Origin: Lachnospiraceae bacterium | Lineage (GTDB): Bacteria > Bacillota > Clostridia > Lachnospirales > Lachnospiraceae | DNA: 64,000 nt | Assembly: GCA_022769005.1 (NCBI GenBank) | Contig: JALEKK010000029.1 | Coordinates: 1 to 64,000 of the forward strand | Direction of reading: 5' to 3' | In this document: positions 37,466 through 45,987 of the stretch, piece by piece | How positions within the stretch are numbered: position 1 is the first letter of the stretch | How the letters are laid out: each line of letters begins with the position of its first letter | Program-made: the position numbers and the translations under genes | The notes under the pieces: generated by a model | The model's input: the letters and a program-made list of their open reading frames with translations, nothing else | Told to the model about the DNA's origin: nothing | Databases searched by the model: none

Positions 37466-39637
37466 TTATAAATGAAGAACTCTGTCTTTTATTTCCTGAG
37501 TCCTTCCCTGATTCCAGAATTGAGTACCTATGTATCCGCACGTTCTTCTTGCAACGTTCAGTTTATTTTCATCCGTATTACCGCAGTTAGGGCATTTCCA
37601 GATAAGCTTTCCGCTGTTATCATTTTCAATCTGAATTTCACCGTCAAATCCGCAAACCTGGCAATAATCGCTTTTAGTATTAAGCTCGGCATACATTATG
37701 TTGTCATAAATATATTTCATGACTTCCAGCACCGCTTCAATATTGTTGGTCATGTTCGGAACTTCAACATAGCTGATGGCTCCTCCCGGACTCAAAGCCT
37801 GAAATTCCGATTCAAACTTAAGCTTTGTAAACGCATCTATTTCCTCTGTTACGTGTACATGATAGCTGTTGGTTATATAATTCTTGTCGGTAACTCCTTC
37901 AATCTTTCCGAATCTCTTCTGAAGGCACTTTGCGAATTTATATGTTGTTGATTCCAAAGGTGTTCCGTAAGGAGAGAATGAAATATTGGTTTCCGCTCTC
38001 CACTTGCTGCATTTATCATTTAAAAACTGCATTACACGGAGTGCAAATTCCTTTCCTCCGTCTTCCGTATGGGATACGCCCTTCATGTACTTTGTACATT
38101 CATTAAGCCCCGCATATCCTAAAGAAATAGTAGAGTAATTGTCAAACAACAATTTGTCGATTACTTCTCCCTTTTCAAGTCTTGCCAATGCGCCGTTCTG
38201 CCATAATATCGGTGCAACGTCCGAAGGAGTCCCAAGGAGTCTTTCATGACGGTACATAAGGGCTCTCTTACATAACTCCGTTCTTTCTTCCATAAGCTCC
38301 CAAAAACGATTCTCGTCTCCGCCTGATGAACACGCGACATCAACAAGATTGAGGGTTACAACTCCCTGATTGAATCTTCCGTAATATTTGTGTTCTCCGT
38401 TTTCTCCGAGCCCCTCTGTATCGGCCGTAAGGAAAGAACGGCATCCCATACACGGATATACATCTCCGTTTTTAAGCTCGCGCATTTTCTTGGCTGATAT
38501 GTAATCCGGAACCATTCTTTTAGCCGTACATTTTGCGGCAAGCACCGTAAGATCCCAATACTTTGAATCTTCTTTAATATTATCCTCGTCAAGAACATAT
38601 ATTAACTTAGGAAACGCCGGCGTAATATATACGCCCTTTTCGTTTTTTACACCCTGAATTCTCTGTTCCAGCACTTCTCTGATTACGAGGGCAAGGTCTT
38701 CTCTTGTCTGTTCGTCTTTTGCCTCGCTGAGATCCATGTATACCGTGACAAAAGGAGCCTGACCGTTTGTTGTCATAAGTGTTATCACCTGGTATTGAAT
38801 TGTCTGAACGCCGCGTTTGATCTCATCAAGAACTCTTAATTCAGCCACCTGACGAATCTTTTCCTCGTCAGAATCTATCCCTGCCTTTTCAAATTCTTCC
38901 CTAACCTGTGAAATAAATTTCTTTCTGCTTACATCCACAAAAGGAGCCAGATGCGAAAGGGAAATACTCTGTCCGCCGTACTGAGAACTTGCAATTTGGG
39001 CAATTGCCTGAGTGGCTATGTTACATGCGGTTGAAAAACTGTGTGGCTTTTCGATCATTGTCTCGCTGATTACGGTACCGTTTTGAAGCATATCCTCAAG
39101 GTTAACAAGGCAGCAGTTATGCATATGCTGTGCAAAATAATCGGAGTCGTGGAAGTGAATAATGCCCTCTTCGTGGGCTTCGACTATATCATTCGGAAGA
39201 AGAAATCTTTTTGTTATATCCTTACTTACCTCTCCGGCCATGTAGTCTCTCTGAACGCTGTTAACCGTAGGGTTTTTATTGGAATTCTCCTGTTTAACCT
39301 CTTCGTTGCTGCATTCCAGAAGACTGAGAATTTGAGCATCTGTGGAATTGGATTTACGAACAAGTTCTCTCTTATATCTGTATGTAATATACTTTCTTGC
39401 AAGAGCAAATTTTGCCCTTTTCATAATTTCGTCTTCCACAATATCCTGTATCTCTTCAACAGATAAACTTCTCGTCATACCGTGTCCGACCTGCTTTACA
39501 TGTTCAGCAATCTGTTCTATTTCCTCCGATGACAGCTTGTCACCTTCTATTACTTCATCATTGGCTTTATTTACGGCGTCTATAATTTTAACACCGTCGA
39601 ACAAAGCCTCCGTACCGTTTCGTTTAATAATCTTCAT
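37466..39637 (-). CDS. nrdD: Anaerobic ribonucleoside-triphosphate reductase (class III)
   Basis: 723 aa. Glycyl-radical enzyme making dNTPs without oxygen. N-terminal ATP-cone (KIIKRNGTEALFDGVKI), catalytic barrel with HDSDYFAQHMHNCCLVNL, the C-terminal zinc site CQVCGF and CPNCGN, and the radical loop RRTCGYIGTQFWN. Start 39637 with GGAGG six bases upstream. The activase gene nrdG, often next door, is not in this window. NrdR-like boxes lie upstream. Confidence 0.97.
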   Translation of the reverse strand: MKIIKRNGTEALFDGVKIIDAVNKANDEVIEGDKLSSEEIEQIAEHVKQVGHGMTRSLSVEEIQDIVEDEIMKRAKFALARKYITYRYKRELVRKSNSTDAQILSLLECSNEEVKQENSNKNPTVNSVQRDYMAGEVSKDITKRFLLPNDIVEAHEEGIIHFHDSDYFAQHMHNCCLVNLEDMLQNGTVISETMIEKPHSFSTACNIATQAIAQIASSQYGGQSISLSHLAPFVDVSRKKFISQVREEFEKAGIDSDEEKIRQVAELRVLDEIKRGVQTIQYQVITLMTTNGQAPFVTVYMDLSEAKDEQTREDLALVIREVLEQRIQGVKNEKGVYITPAFPKLIYVLDEDNIKEDSKYWDLTVLAAKCTAKRMVPDYISAKKMRELKNGDVYPCMGCRSFLTADTEGLGENGEHKYYGRFNQGVVTLNLVDVACSSGGDENRFWELMEERTELCKRALMYRHERLLGTPSDVAPILWQNGALARLEKGEVIDKLLFDNYSTISLGYAGLNECTKYMKGVSHTEDGGKEFALRVMQFLNDKCSKWRAETNISFSPYGTPLESTTYKFAKCLQKRFGKIEGVTDKNYITNSYHVHVTEEIDAFTKLKFESEFQALSPGGAISYVEVPNMTNNIEAVLEVMKYIYDNIMYAELNTKSDYCQVCGFDGEIQIENDNSGKLIWKCPNCGNTDENKLNVARRTCGYIGTQFWNQGRTQEIKDRVLHL

Positions 39638-39656
39638 GCCGACCTCCACAAGCAAA

Positions 39657-39734
39657 TACAACTTATAGTGTAATTTTTTAACTTAAAAATCCCTCGCAAA
39701 ATCTTTGCAAGGGATATACTACTATATATTGTGT
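39657..39734 (-). promoter_or_regulatory. NrdR-like boxes and leader hairpin of nrdD
   Basis: Minus-strand ACACAATATATAGTAGT (39718-39734) is close to the NrdR consensus, and ACACTATAAGTTGTAT (39656-39671) is a weaker second box 62 bases away, a near-whole number of helical turns. TTGTAA-17-TAGTAT is a plausible promoter overlapping the first box. The hairpin at 39689-39715 would lie at the very start of the transcript. Confidence 0.6.
39689..39715 (-). terminator. Hairpin with T run between ktrA and nrdD
   Basis: Stem ATCCCTTGCAAA/TTTGCGAGGGAT with a three-base loop, one mismatch, and TTTTTAAG after it. It can end the potassium-uptake transcript and may also act as attenuator or 5' stabiliser for nrdD. 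Confidence 0.75.
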
Positions 39735-39808
39735 TTAATTACAAGATGTATACATTATATATACATATTGTATTTTTTAAAAACATTTGTAAATCGGCAC
39801 TGCACCGA

Positions 39809-40471
39809 TTAACTCTGGGCATCCAGCATTTTAAATATTTTATTTGCATCTCCCAAACTCGCTATAATTTGCATATGATCGCCTTCCCGGAACACATAAT
39901 TGGCTCCCGGCATAATGTTTGTCACTCCGTCGGTCACCACACCTATAATGTTGATATTATATCTCGTGCTGACATTTAACTCCTTTATGGAATAACCTAT
40001 CCACTCATTAATTATGGGCACTTCATATATGGAATAATCTCCGTCCAGTTCTATATATTCAAATACATGATTCGCCGAAGCTTTAACCGCAATACTGTGT
40101 GCGGCGTCCCTTTCCGGATATACAACCTCATCTGCGCCGTTTTTCAGAAGAAACTTTGCCTGAATTTCTCTGCTTGCGAGACTGATAACCCACTTTGCCC
40201 CCTTTTCCTTTGCAAGATTGGTTATTTCAAGAGAATTTTGAAAATTTTCTTTTATTGCCACTATTATTACATCAAAATTCTTTATCCCCAGAGCATCAAG
40301 TACATCGGGATTTGTACAGTCACCGATTCTCGCAGCGGAAACATCCGTGAAGAAGTCTCTGAGCTTCTCTTCTTTCTGGTCAACAATCATAATATCATTA
40401 TCGAGTTCGATAAGTTTTCTGCACACATGTTTGCCGAACTCACCCATACCAATTATTAAAAAAGATTTCAT
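39809..40471 (-). CDS. ktrA: K+ uptake regulatory subunit (KtrA/TrkA, RCK)
   Basis: 220 aa. RCK_N nucleotide-binding domain MKSFLIIGMGEFGKHVCRKL (GxGxxG) with an acidic DQKEEKL strand end, then an RCK_C domain from about 135. Forms the cytosolic gating ring of Ktr channels. GAGG precedes the ATG. Thirteen bases downstream of the channel gene. Confidence 0.93.
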   Translation of the reverse strand: MKSFLIIGMGEFGKHVCRKLIELDNDIMIVDQKEEKLRDFFTDVSAARIGDCTNPDVLDALGIKNFDVIIVAIKENFQNSLEITNLAKEKGAKWVISLASREIQAKFLLKNGADEVVYPERDAAHSIAVKASANHVFEYIELDGDYSIYEVPIINEWIGYSIKELNVSTRYNINIIGVVTDGVTNIMPGANYVFREGDHMQIIASLGDANKIFKMLDAQS

Positions 40472-40483
40472 TATATAACCTCA

Positions 40484-41839
40484 TTAACCCACATTTACAT
40501 GCTCAACAGGATATGTAATAAGCGGAGTTTTCTTTCTTACCTTAAATGATACCGCAAATGTAACGGTTCCTATTCGACCGATAAACATCAGTAATATAAT
40601 AACTACCTGAGATACGGGCAAAAGTTCCCTTGTCAGTCCGGAAGAAAGCCCCACCGTACCCATGGCGGAAAACACCTCTAACATAAGGGATCCTATATTT
40701 ACATTCTGTATGGCACTTATTATAAGCGTAGCCACGGAAACAAGCATTACATTGAGCCACAACACAAGAGACGCCTGATTGATGTTCTCTTCGCTGATTC
40801 TTCTTTTTCCGATGTGCACGCCGCTTCTTCCGAATATATGGCTGAATACATATACCGTCATTATTACAAGAGTTGTTGTTTTTATACCGCCTGCCGTAGA
40901 ACCTGAATTTCCTCCTATAAACATTAAGAAACAAGTAAGCATTTTGCTCGGCTGTGACATTAAGTTAAGATCAACGGAATTCATGCCTGCCGTTCTCGGC
41001 GTAATACTTGCAAACATGCCTGACATAATTGCCTGAGGGGCGCTCATATCGGCAAATGTATTATTCCGTTCAAAGATAATATAAAGCACCGTACCGGAAG
41101 CTATTAAAACAATGGTAGACACAAGAACTATTTTTGTGTGTAATGCGAATTTTTTAAATCTAAATTTCTTCGTGAGGATATCGTCCCATACGAGAAATCC
41201 CAATCCTCCGACAACAATAAGCCCCATGATTGTATACAACACCAAAGGGTCATTCATATAGCTCGTCAGGGATGAATATTCCCCTTTGAATCCCAAAATA
41301 TCAAATCCTGCATTACAAAATGCCGATACGGAATGGAATATGCCGTAATAAGTGCCCTTAATGATACCGAGCTCCGGTATAAATCTTATACATAAAAGAA
41401 TTGCACCTATTCCCTCAATAATAAATACTCTTACAACAATCTTCCTGAGCATTCTTACGACTCCGTTCATTCCGCTTGAGAAAATACTCTCCTGAATAAG
41501 CGCGCGCATATTAATGCTCATTCTTTTTCTCGTAAGCATGTAGAGCATTGCCGTAATTGTAACAACACCGAGTCCGCCGATTTGAATAAGACACAATATT
41601 ACAATCTGCCCAAACAGCGACCAGTGAGTATATGTATCCGCAATTACAAGACCCGTTACACATGTTGCGGACGTGGACGTAAATAAACTGTCCAAAAAGC
41701 CCGTAACTTCCCCGGTCTTTGAGGATATAGGCAGCATGAGCAATAGTGTACCCGTGAGAATCACCAATGCAAATCCGAAAGCAACTATTTGAGCTCTTGA
41801 AAATAATATTTTGTTGATTACTTTTTTATCCTGTGACAT
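40484..41839 (-). CDS. ktrB: K+ uptake membrane subunit (KtrB/TrkH)
   Basis: 451 aa. Four M1-P-M2 repeats; selectivity-loop segments SATCVTGLV, HSVSAFCNAGFD, ASITPRTAGMN and SAMGTVGLSSG each hold the conserved glycine. KtrB-like length. Paired with the RCK subunit. Confidence 0.95.
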   Translation of the reverse strand: MSQDKKVINKILFSRAQIVAFGFALVILTGTLLLMLPISSKTGEVTGFLDSLFTSTSATCVTGLVIADTYTHWSLFGQIVILCLIQIGGLGVVTITAMLYMLTRKRMSINMRALIQESIFSSGMNGVVRMLRKIVVRVFIIEGIGAILLCIRFIPELGIIKGTYYGIFHSVSAFCNAGFDILGFKGEYSSLTSYMNDPLVLYTIMGLIVVGGLGFLVWDDILTKKFRFKKFALHTKIVLVSTIVLIASGTVLYIIFERNNTFADMSAPQAIMSGMFASITPRTAGMNSVDLNLMSQPSKMLTCFLMFIGGNSGSTAGGIKTTTLVIMTVYVFSHIFGRSGVHIGKRRISEENINQASLVLWLNVMLVSVATLIISAIQNVNIGSLMLEVFSAMGTVGLSSGLTRELLPVSQVVIILLMFIGRIGTVTFAVSFKVRKKTPLITYPVEHVNVG

Positions 41840-41979
41840 AGTCTGCCCTTTTTAGTCTAAATATTTTATCAATATATTATACCTTAAATAATTAATAAAC
41901 AAAATGAAATAAATATTCAGATATGGTTTCATTTCGGGCTCTGACAGAGTTGCTTCACGGCTCACATGTTGCAGGACAT

Positions 41980-42046
41980 AAAAATGCTCCCTCGGTATCG
42001 CATATATCATTACATATGACATATCCGACAACTCGGGAGCATTTTT
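41980..42046 (-). terminator. Terminator after the HAD gene
   Basis: Stem AAAAATGCTCCC(T)CG/CGGGAGCATTTTT with a long loop and T-rich flanks on both strands, 28 bases past the HAD stop. Confidence 0.75.
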
Positions 42047-42073
42047 ATGATGCTTTATAAAGCTGCGGCAAGA

Positions 42074-42808
42074 TTAAAGTAAATCGTGTAATTCTCCCGG
42101 AAAATCGATAATATTAACTCTGTTTCCGAGCTGTCTGAGAAAATCTTTATCTCTATATCCCCATGACGCCATTATTACATTTACATTGCCGTTTAAAGCA
42201 AATTTATAGTCCACTTCGGAATCACCCACATAAACCATTAAGTGACTCTTCACCTTCATTTTTTTAGATAGGTAAAGAAGAGAATCCGGAGCCGGCTTAT
42301 TTCTGAACCCGGCATTGCTTCCTATTACATAATCAAATTTATTGGGCATCAGTTTATTTACTATATCCTTGGCTATGGCATCATCCTTATTGGTGATTAC
42401 CGCCAACTTGTAACGCTTTTTATTTTTCAGGTATCCGAGAAGCACCTTTATACCCGGATATGTGATGGTTTTTTCCGTATCGTGTTCTTTATAGTATTCA
42501 AGAAATTCTTTGTAGCACTTTTCTTTTATTTCATCACTCGCATTTTCAGGCAAAACGTCTGAGATTAATCTTCTTGTTCCGTTGCCTAAAAGAGGAATAA
42601 TTTCTTCCCGTTTGATGGTCGTAAATCCGTTTTTATCAAGGGTTGCGTTAAGTGCGTCCGCCAAATCCCCGCCGGAATCAATAAGAGTCCCGTCTAAATC
42701 AAATACTATCAGTTTATAATAATTTTGATTGTTTTTGTTTAGTATGGCTGCCACGATAAATATCGCAATTCCGACTAAAACCACAATCACTGCGTTCATT
42801 ATTTCCAT
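42074..42808 (-). CDS. Membrane-anchored HAD phosphatase (phosphoglycolate phosphatase-like)
   Basis: 244 aa. HAD motifs: DLDGT (37-41), the ITNKDD motif II, K in GFRNKPAPD, and YVGDSEVDYKFA (motif IV). A single hydrophobic helix (about 5-23) precedes the domain, unusual for this normally cytosolic family; it is a membrane anchor rather than a cleaved signal. GAGG lies seven bases before the ATG. Substrate unknown. Confidence 0.88.
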   Translation of the reverse strand: MEIMNAVIVVLVGIAIFIVAAILNKNNQNYYKLIVFDLDGTLIDSGGDLADALNATLDKNGFTTIKREEIIPLLGNGTRRLISDVLPENASDEIKEKCYKEFLEYYKEHDTEKTITYPGIKVLLGYLKNKKRYKLAVITNKDDAIAKDIVNKLMPNKFDYVIGSNAGFRNKPAPDSLLYLSKKMKVKSHLMVYVGDSEVDYKFALNGNVNVIMASWGYRDKDFLRQLGNRVNIIDFPGELHDLL

Positions 42809-42924
42809 GACAATACCTCTGCTGTTCTGCTTTCCGTATTACGGTATGCTAATCTGTCATAATTACATATACAATCTTTTTAAAATATACGCATTCAATT
42901 CTAACACATAAATAATCTAAAGCA

Positions 42925-42948
42925 ATAAAAAAGATGCCTGAAGGCATC
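42925..42948 (-). terminator. Terminator after the tRNA-Gly pair
   Basis: Stem GATGCC-TTCA-GGCATC followed by TTTTTTATTG on the minus strand, twelve bases past the second tRNA. Confidence 0.9.
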
Positions 42949-42959
42949 CGGATAATGAG

Positions 42960-43031
<72 letters not shown>

Positions 43032-43089
43032 TTAAAACATATTATAAAATTTTGTAATTGTAATGCATACAGATATATCCGTATACAAG

Positions 43090-43161
<72 letters not shown>

Positions 43162-43198
43162 TTAAAAGCAAATCGCCGTATGTCTTAGCGACTTGCTT

Positions 43199-43227
43199 AT
43201 AATATCAATATATCGAATTATTGTCAA
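43199..43227 (-). promoter_or_regulatory. tRNA-Gly promoter
   Basis: Minus-strand TTGACA (43222-43227) and TATTAT (43199-43204), 17-base spacer ending ATTGA, followed by AAGCAAGTCGCTA; same design as the other stable-RNA promoters. Confidence 0.85.
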
Positions 43228-43244
43228 CCTTAATTTTATAAAAA

Positions 43245-44132
43245 TTACTCTCCTTCGAGTTCCGGAATATAGCAGCTGCATGCAACAGCGTAAGCTCCGT
43301 AACCGATATGAGTTGAAATACTCATAGGCAATGGTTCTGCCGTAAAGTCGAGATTACTGAATGTCTCCTTTACACGGTCTTCCCATATCTTTCTTTCGGG
43401 ATCGTCATATGTCAATGTATATGACGCCTTCATGTGAACTTTATTCTCTGCCGCAAACTTTGCAAATCTGCCGTCAAGGTCTTTTTTCATGGCCTCAAGC
43501 ATAATATTTTGAGCCTTGTTCATACCTCTTGCTTTGGCATATGAATCTAACTTTTCACCCTGAATCTGCAATACGGGTTTAATCTTGAGCAGAGTTCCGA
43601 TGGCAGCCGCCGCAGGAGTAATACGTCCTCCCTTTTTAAGATGCTTTAAAGTCTGTAATGTAATATATATGGAAGAATTAAATTTCTCTCTCTCTAAAAT
43701 ATTTTTTATATCAAGAGCACTGAATCCGTGTTCCGCAAGATGAAGAGCGTCGAGTACCGACTGTCTCATGGTAACGGAAATTCTCTGATTGTTAACAACC
43801 TGAACCTTACCGTCATAATCCCCGGCAAGCATATTTGCCGTCTGGCATGTTCCGCTGAGTCCCGATGACATAGGGATAAATACAACTGATTCATAGTCCT
43901 TTAACAAAGCATCAAAATGTTCCGTCATTGACTGCATGCTTGGCTGACTTGTAGTAATATTCGCATCACTGTCCTGGATCTTAAAGAAGTCTTCATATGA
44001 AAGATCTTTCCATTCAAGATATGTTTCACCGTCTATAATAATAGGCATAAGTATAAGACCTATACCGAGATCTTCAGCTTCTTTAGGAGTAATACCACTG
44101 TTAGTATCCGTGAGTATCGCTACTTTTCTCAT
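43245..44132 (-). CDS. DegV family fatty-acid-binding protein
   Basis: 295 aa. KVAILTDTNSGI start, TSQPSMQSM and MSSGLSGTCQTA motifs, lysine-rich LKHLKKGGRITPAAAAIG. DegV/FakB proteins bind fatty acids for phosphorylation by FakA; fakA is not in this window. Monocistronic; the gap upstream (44133-44433) holds only AT-rich sequence and a hairpin. Confidence 0.93.
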   Translation of the reverse strand: MRKVAILTDTNSGITPKEAEDLGIGLILMPIIIDGETYLEWKDLSYEDFFKIQDSDANITTSQPSMQSMTEHFDALLKDYESVVFIPMSSGLSGTCQTANMLAGDYDGKVQVVNNQRISVTMRQSVLDALHLAEHGFSALDIKNILEREKFNSSIYITLQTLKHLKKGGRITPAAAAIGTLLKIKPVLQIQGEKLDSYAKARGMNKAQNIMLEAMKKDLDGRFAKFAAENKVHMKASYTLTYDDPERKIWEDRVKETFSNLDFTAEPLPMSISTHIGYGAYAVACSCYIPELEGE

Positions 44133-44227
44133 AATAAAATCCCCTTCATACTTTTTAAATTGTATTTATGATAAAAAGTACATTTTTAAACATAATTCAT
44201 AACAATAACAAATAAGTAATTATATAA

Positions 44228-44302
44228 AAATAAGCACCTTTATTATCAGACTGAAAAGTTAAGTCATAAGACCAAACCCTTCATACAACAAAGGTACTAT
44301 TT
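44228..44302 (-). terminator. Probable terminator after the downstream MATE gene
   Basis: Arms ACCTTTGTT and AATAAAGGT, extended with a bulge by AATA/TATT, close a long loop; TTTTTATATA follows on the minus strand. The rest of 44133-44433 shows no gene. Confidence 0.5.
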
Positions 44303-44433
44303 GTAATGTCATAATCACTTAATATTTATGTAAACGATTATATCATATTGATTATGGAAATTTAAGAGTTTTTATGGTAGTTTTCGATACTACATCCGAC
44401 GGTTATTAAACACATATGCGACATTTGTATGAT

Positions 44434-45900
44434 TTATATTTTTACATTTCTTTTATATACGCTTCGGCACATATTCCACGATATCGTATATAAAACGGCG
44501 GCTGCTCCCCATGTTATGGGATAAATCAAAGCAACGCTTACCACAGTCTGCACATGAATAACGGAAATTAATATCAATAAAAGACTTCTCATTACAACAA
44601 AAGAAAATACGGATACCGTCGTAGCCAGTGCAGAGCGACCCACGGCACGAACTCCGTTGGACATGCATTCCAATATAAGGTATATCCAATAAAACGGAAC
44701 CGTTGTATATATTATGCGAAGCCCCAAATCTATTACACTTAAATCCGAATTAAATATTCCGAACAAAAAATTGCCGAATATCAATGTGGCGGCTTCAATC
44801 GGGATGATTATCATCAACCCTGTTTTTATACAGGTCTTCATAACAAGATCCAATCTTTCGACTTTTCCGGCTCCTATATTTTGACTCATCGCATACATAA
44901 CTGCCTGCCCAATTGACAATATCGGATAATACATAAATAATTCGATTTTAAAGTAAGCCGTAAACGCACTTATTGCGTCAACTCCCAAAGCATTTATATT
45001 AGCCTGTACAAACATATTGGATATTGTAACCACCATGGTTTGAATTGAAACAGGCAGACCTAATATGAACACGGCTCCTAAAATGCTCTTTTCACCGATA
45101 ACATCTTCTTTTTTTGACAACCTGTCTATTGTACCGTCGTTTTCGTTTTTGGCATTTATCATACCTGCCGTATAATTCTCTTCATTTTTTACCGTTGAAT
45201 CAATAATGTTTTCGTCATACTTCATGTCAAAGTTTTGTGCTTTTATATTTTTTCTCATATATCTCATCATAAGAAATGCACTTATACCTTGAGAGATTAC
45301 GGTTGCCCACGCAACCGCCCCGATTCCGTTGTCTGTTATATTTATCAACAGCAAATCCAACGCTACGTTCATACCTCCCGATATGCTCTGATAAATCATG
45401 GGAGTCCTTGAATTACCGGAGGCACGCGACATACCCGAAAACATATTAAAAATCGCCATAAACGTAATACTTATCAAATATATTCTTAAATATGTTATCG
45501 CGAGTTCAAATATATCATCAGGCGTCTGCATCAGCATCAATATCCACGGTGTAAATATATACCCTAAAACGGTAATTACGAGTCCGAGGCAAACGGCAAG
45601 TACGTTTGTATATCTGTATATTTCCTTTTTTCTTTTGTAATCGTTTGCTCCGCAGGCTCTTGCATAAAGCATTCCGACGCCCATTGACAAGCCTCCGAAA
45701 AGTCCTATTGCCAATGTTATTACCATACTGCCTGAACCGATTGCGGCAGAAGCATTTTTCCCAATATAATGTCCCGCAATAATAAGATCTGCCGAATTAT
45801 ACGCCTGTTGAATTAAATATGCCACAATCAGCGGGAATACAAATTTTATTATTTTCTTTTCAAGTGCTCCCTGCACAAAAGAAATATCTCCCTTATTCAC
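44434..45900 (-). CDS. MATE family efflux transporter (downstream copy)
   Basis: 488 aa, twelve predicted helices in two six-helix halves; FVFPLIVAYLIQQAYNSADLIIAGHYIGKNASAAIG is the MatE start. Between the halves (about 226-267) lies a hydrophilic, acidic linker (EENYTAGMINAKNENDGT). A GGAGG-like site precedes the GTG/ATG region of the start. Paralogue of the gene at 45988; substrate unknown. Confidence 0.93.
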   Translation of the reverse strand: MNKGDISFVQGALEKKIIKFVFPLIVAYLIQQAYNSADLIIAGHYIGKNASAAIGSGSMVITLAIGLFGGLSMGVGMLYARACGANDYKRKKEIYRYTNVLAVCLGLVITVLGYIFTPWILMLMQTPDDIFELAITYLRIYLISITFMAIFNMFSGMSRASGNSRTPMIYQSISGGMNVALDLLLINITDNGIGAVAWATVISQGISAFLMMRYMRKNIKAQNFDMKYDENIIDSTVKNEENYTAGMINAKNENDGTIDRLSKKEDVIGEKSILGAVFILGLPVSIQTMVVTISNMFVQANINALGVDAISAFTAYFKIELFMYYPILSIGQAVMYAMSQNIGAGKVERLDLVMKTCIKTGLMIIIPIEAATLIFGNFLFGIFNSDLSVIDLGLRIIYTTVPFYWIYLILECMSNGVRAVGRSALATTVSVFSFVVMRSLLLILISVIHVQTVVSVALIYPITWGAAAVLYTISWNMCRSVYKRNVKI

Positions 45901-45925
45901 GGTTTCCCTCCCGATAATATAAAAT

Positions 45926-45965
45926 CCCTTATATTATATGACTGATCGTTCATATAATATAAGGG
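45926..45965. repeat. Perfect 16-bp palindrome between the MATE genes
   Basis: Arms CCCTTATATTATATGA and TCATATAATATAAGGG around CTGATCGT. It can be an operator for the downstream MATE gene or a terminator of the upstream one (ATTTTATATT follows on minus). Near-symmetry and lack of a clean T run favour an operator or processing site. Confidence 0.6.
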
Positions 45966-45987
45966 GGTATGGGGGATATAAATGACT

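Noticed and set aside
39041..39466. Plus-strand frame inside nrdD
   Set aside because: Antisense shadow without Shine-Dalgarno or family resemblance.
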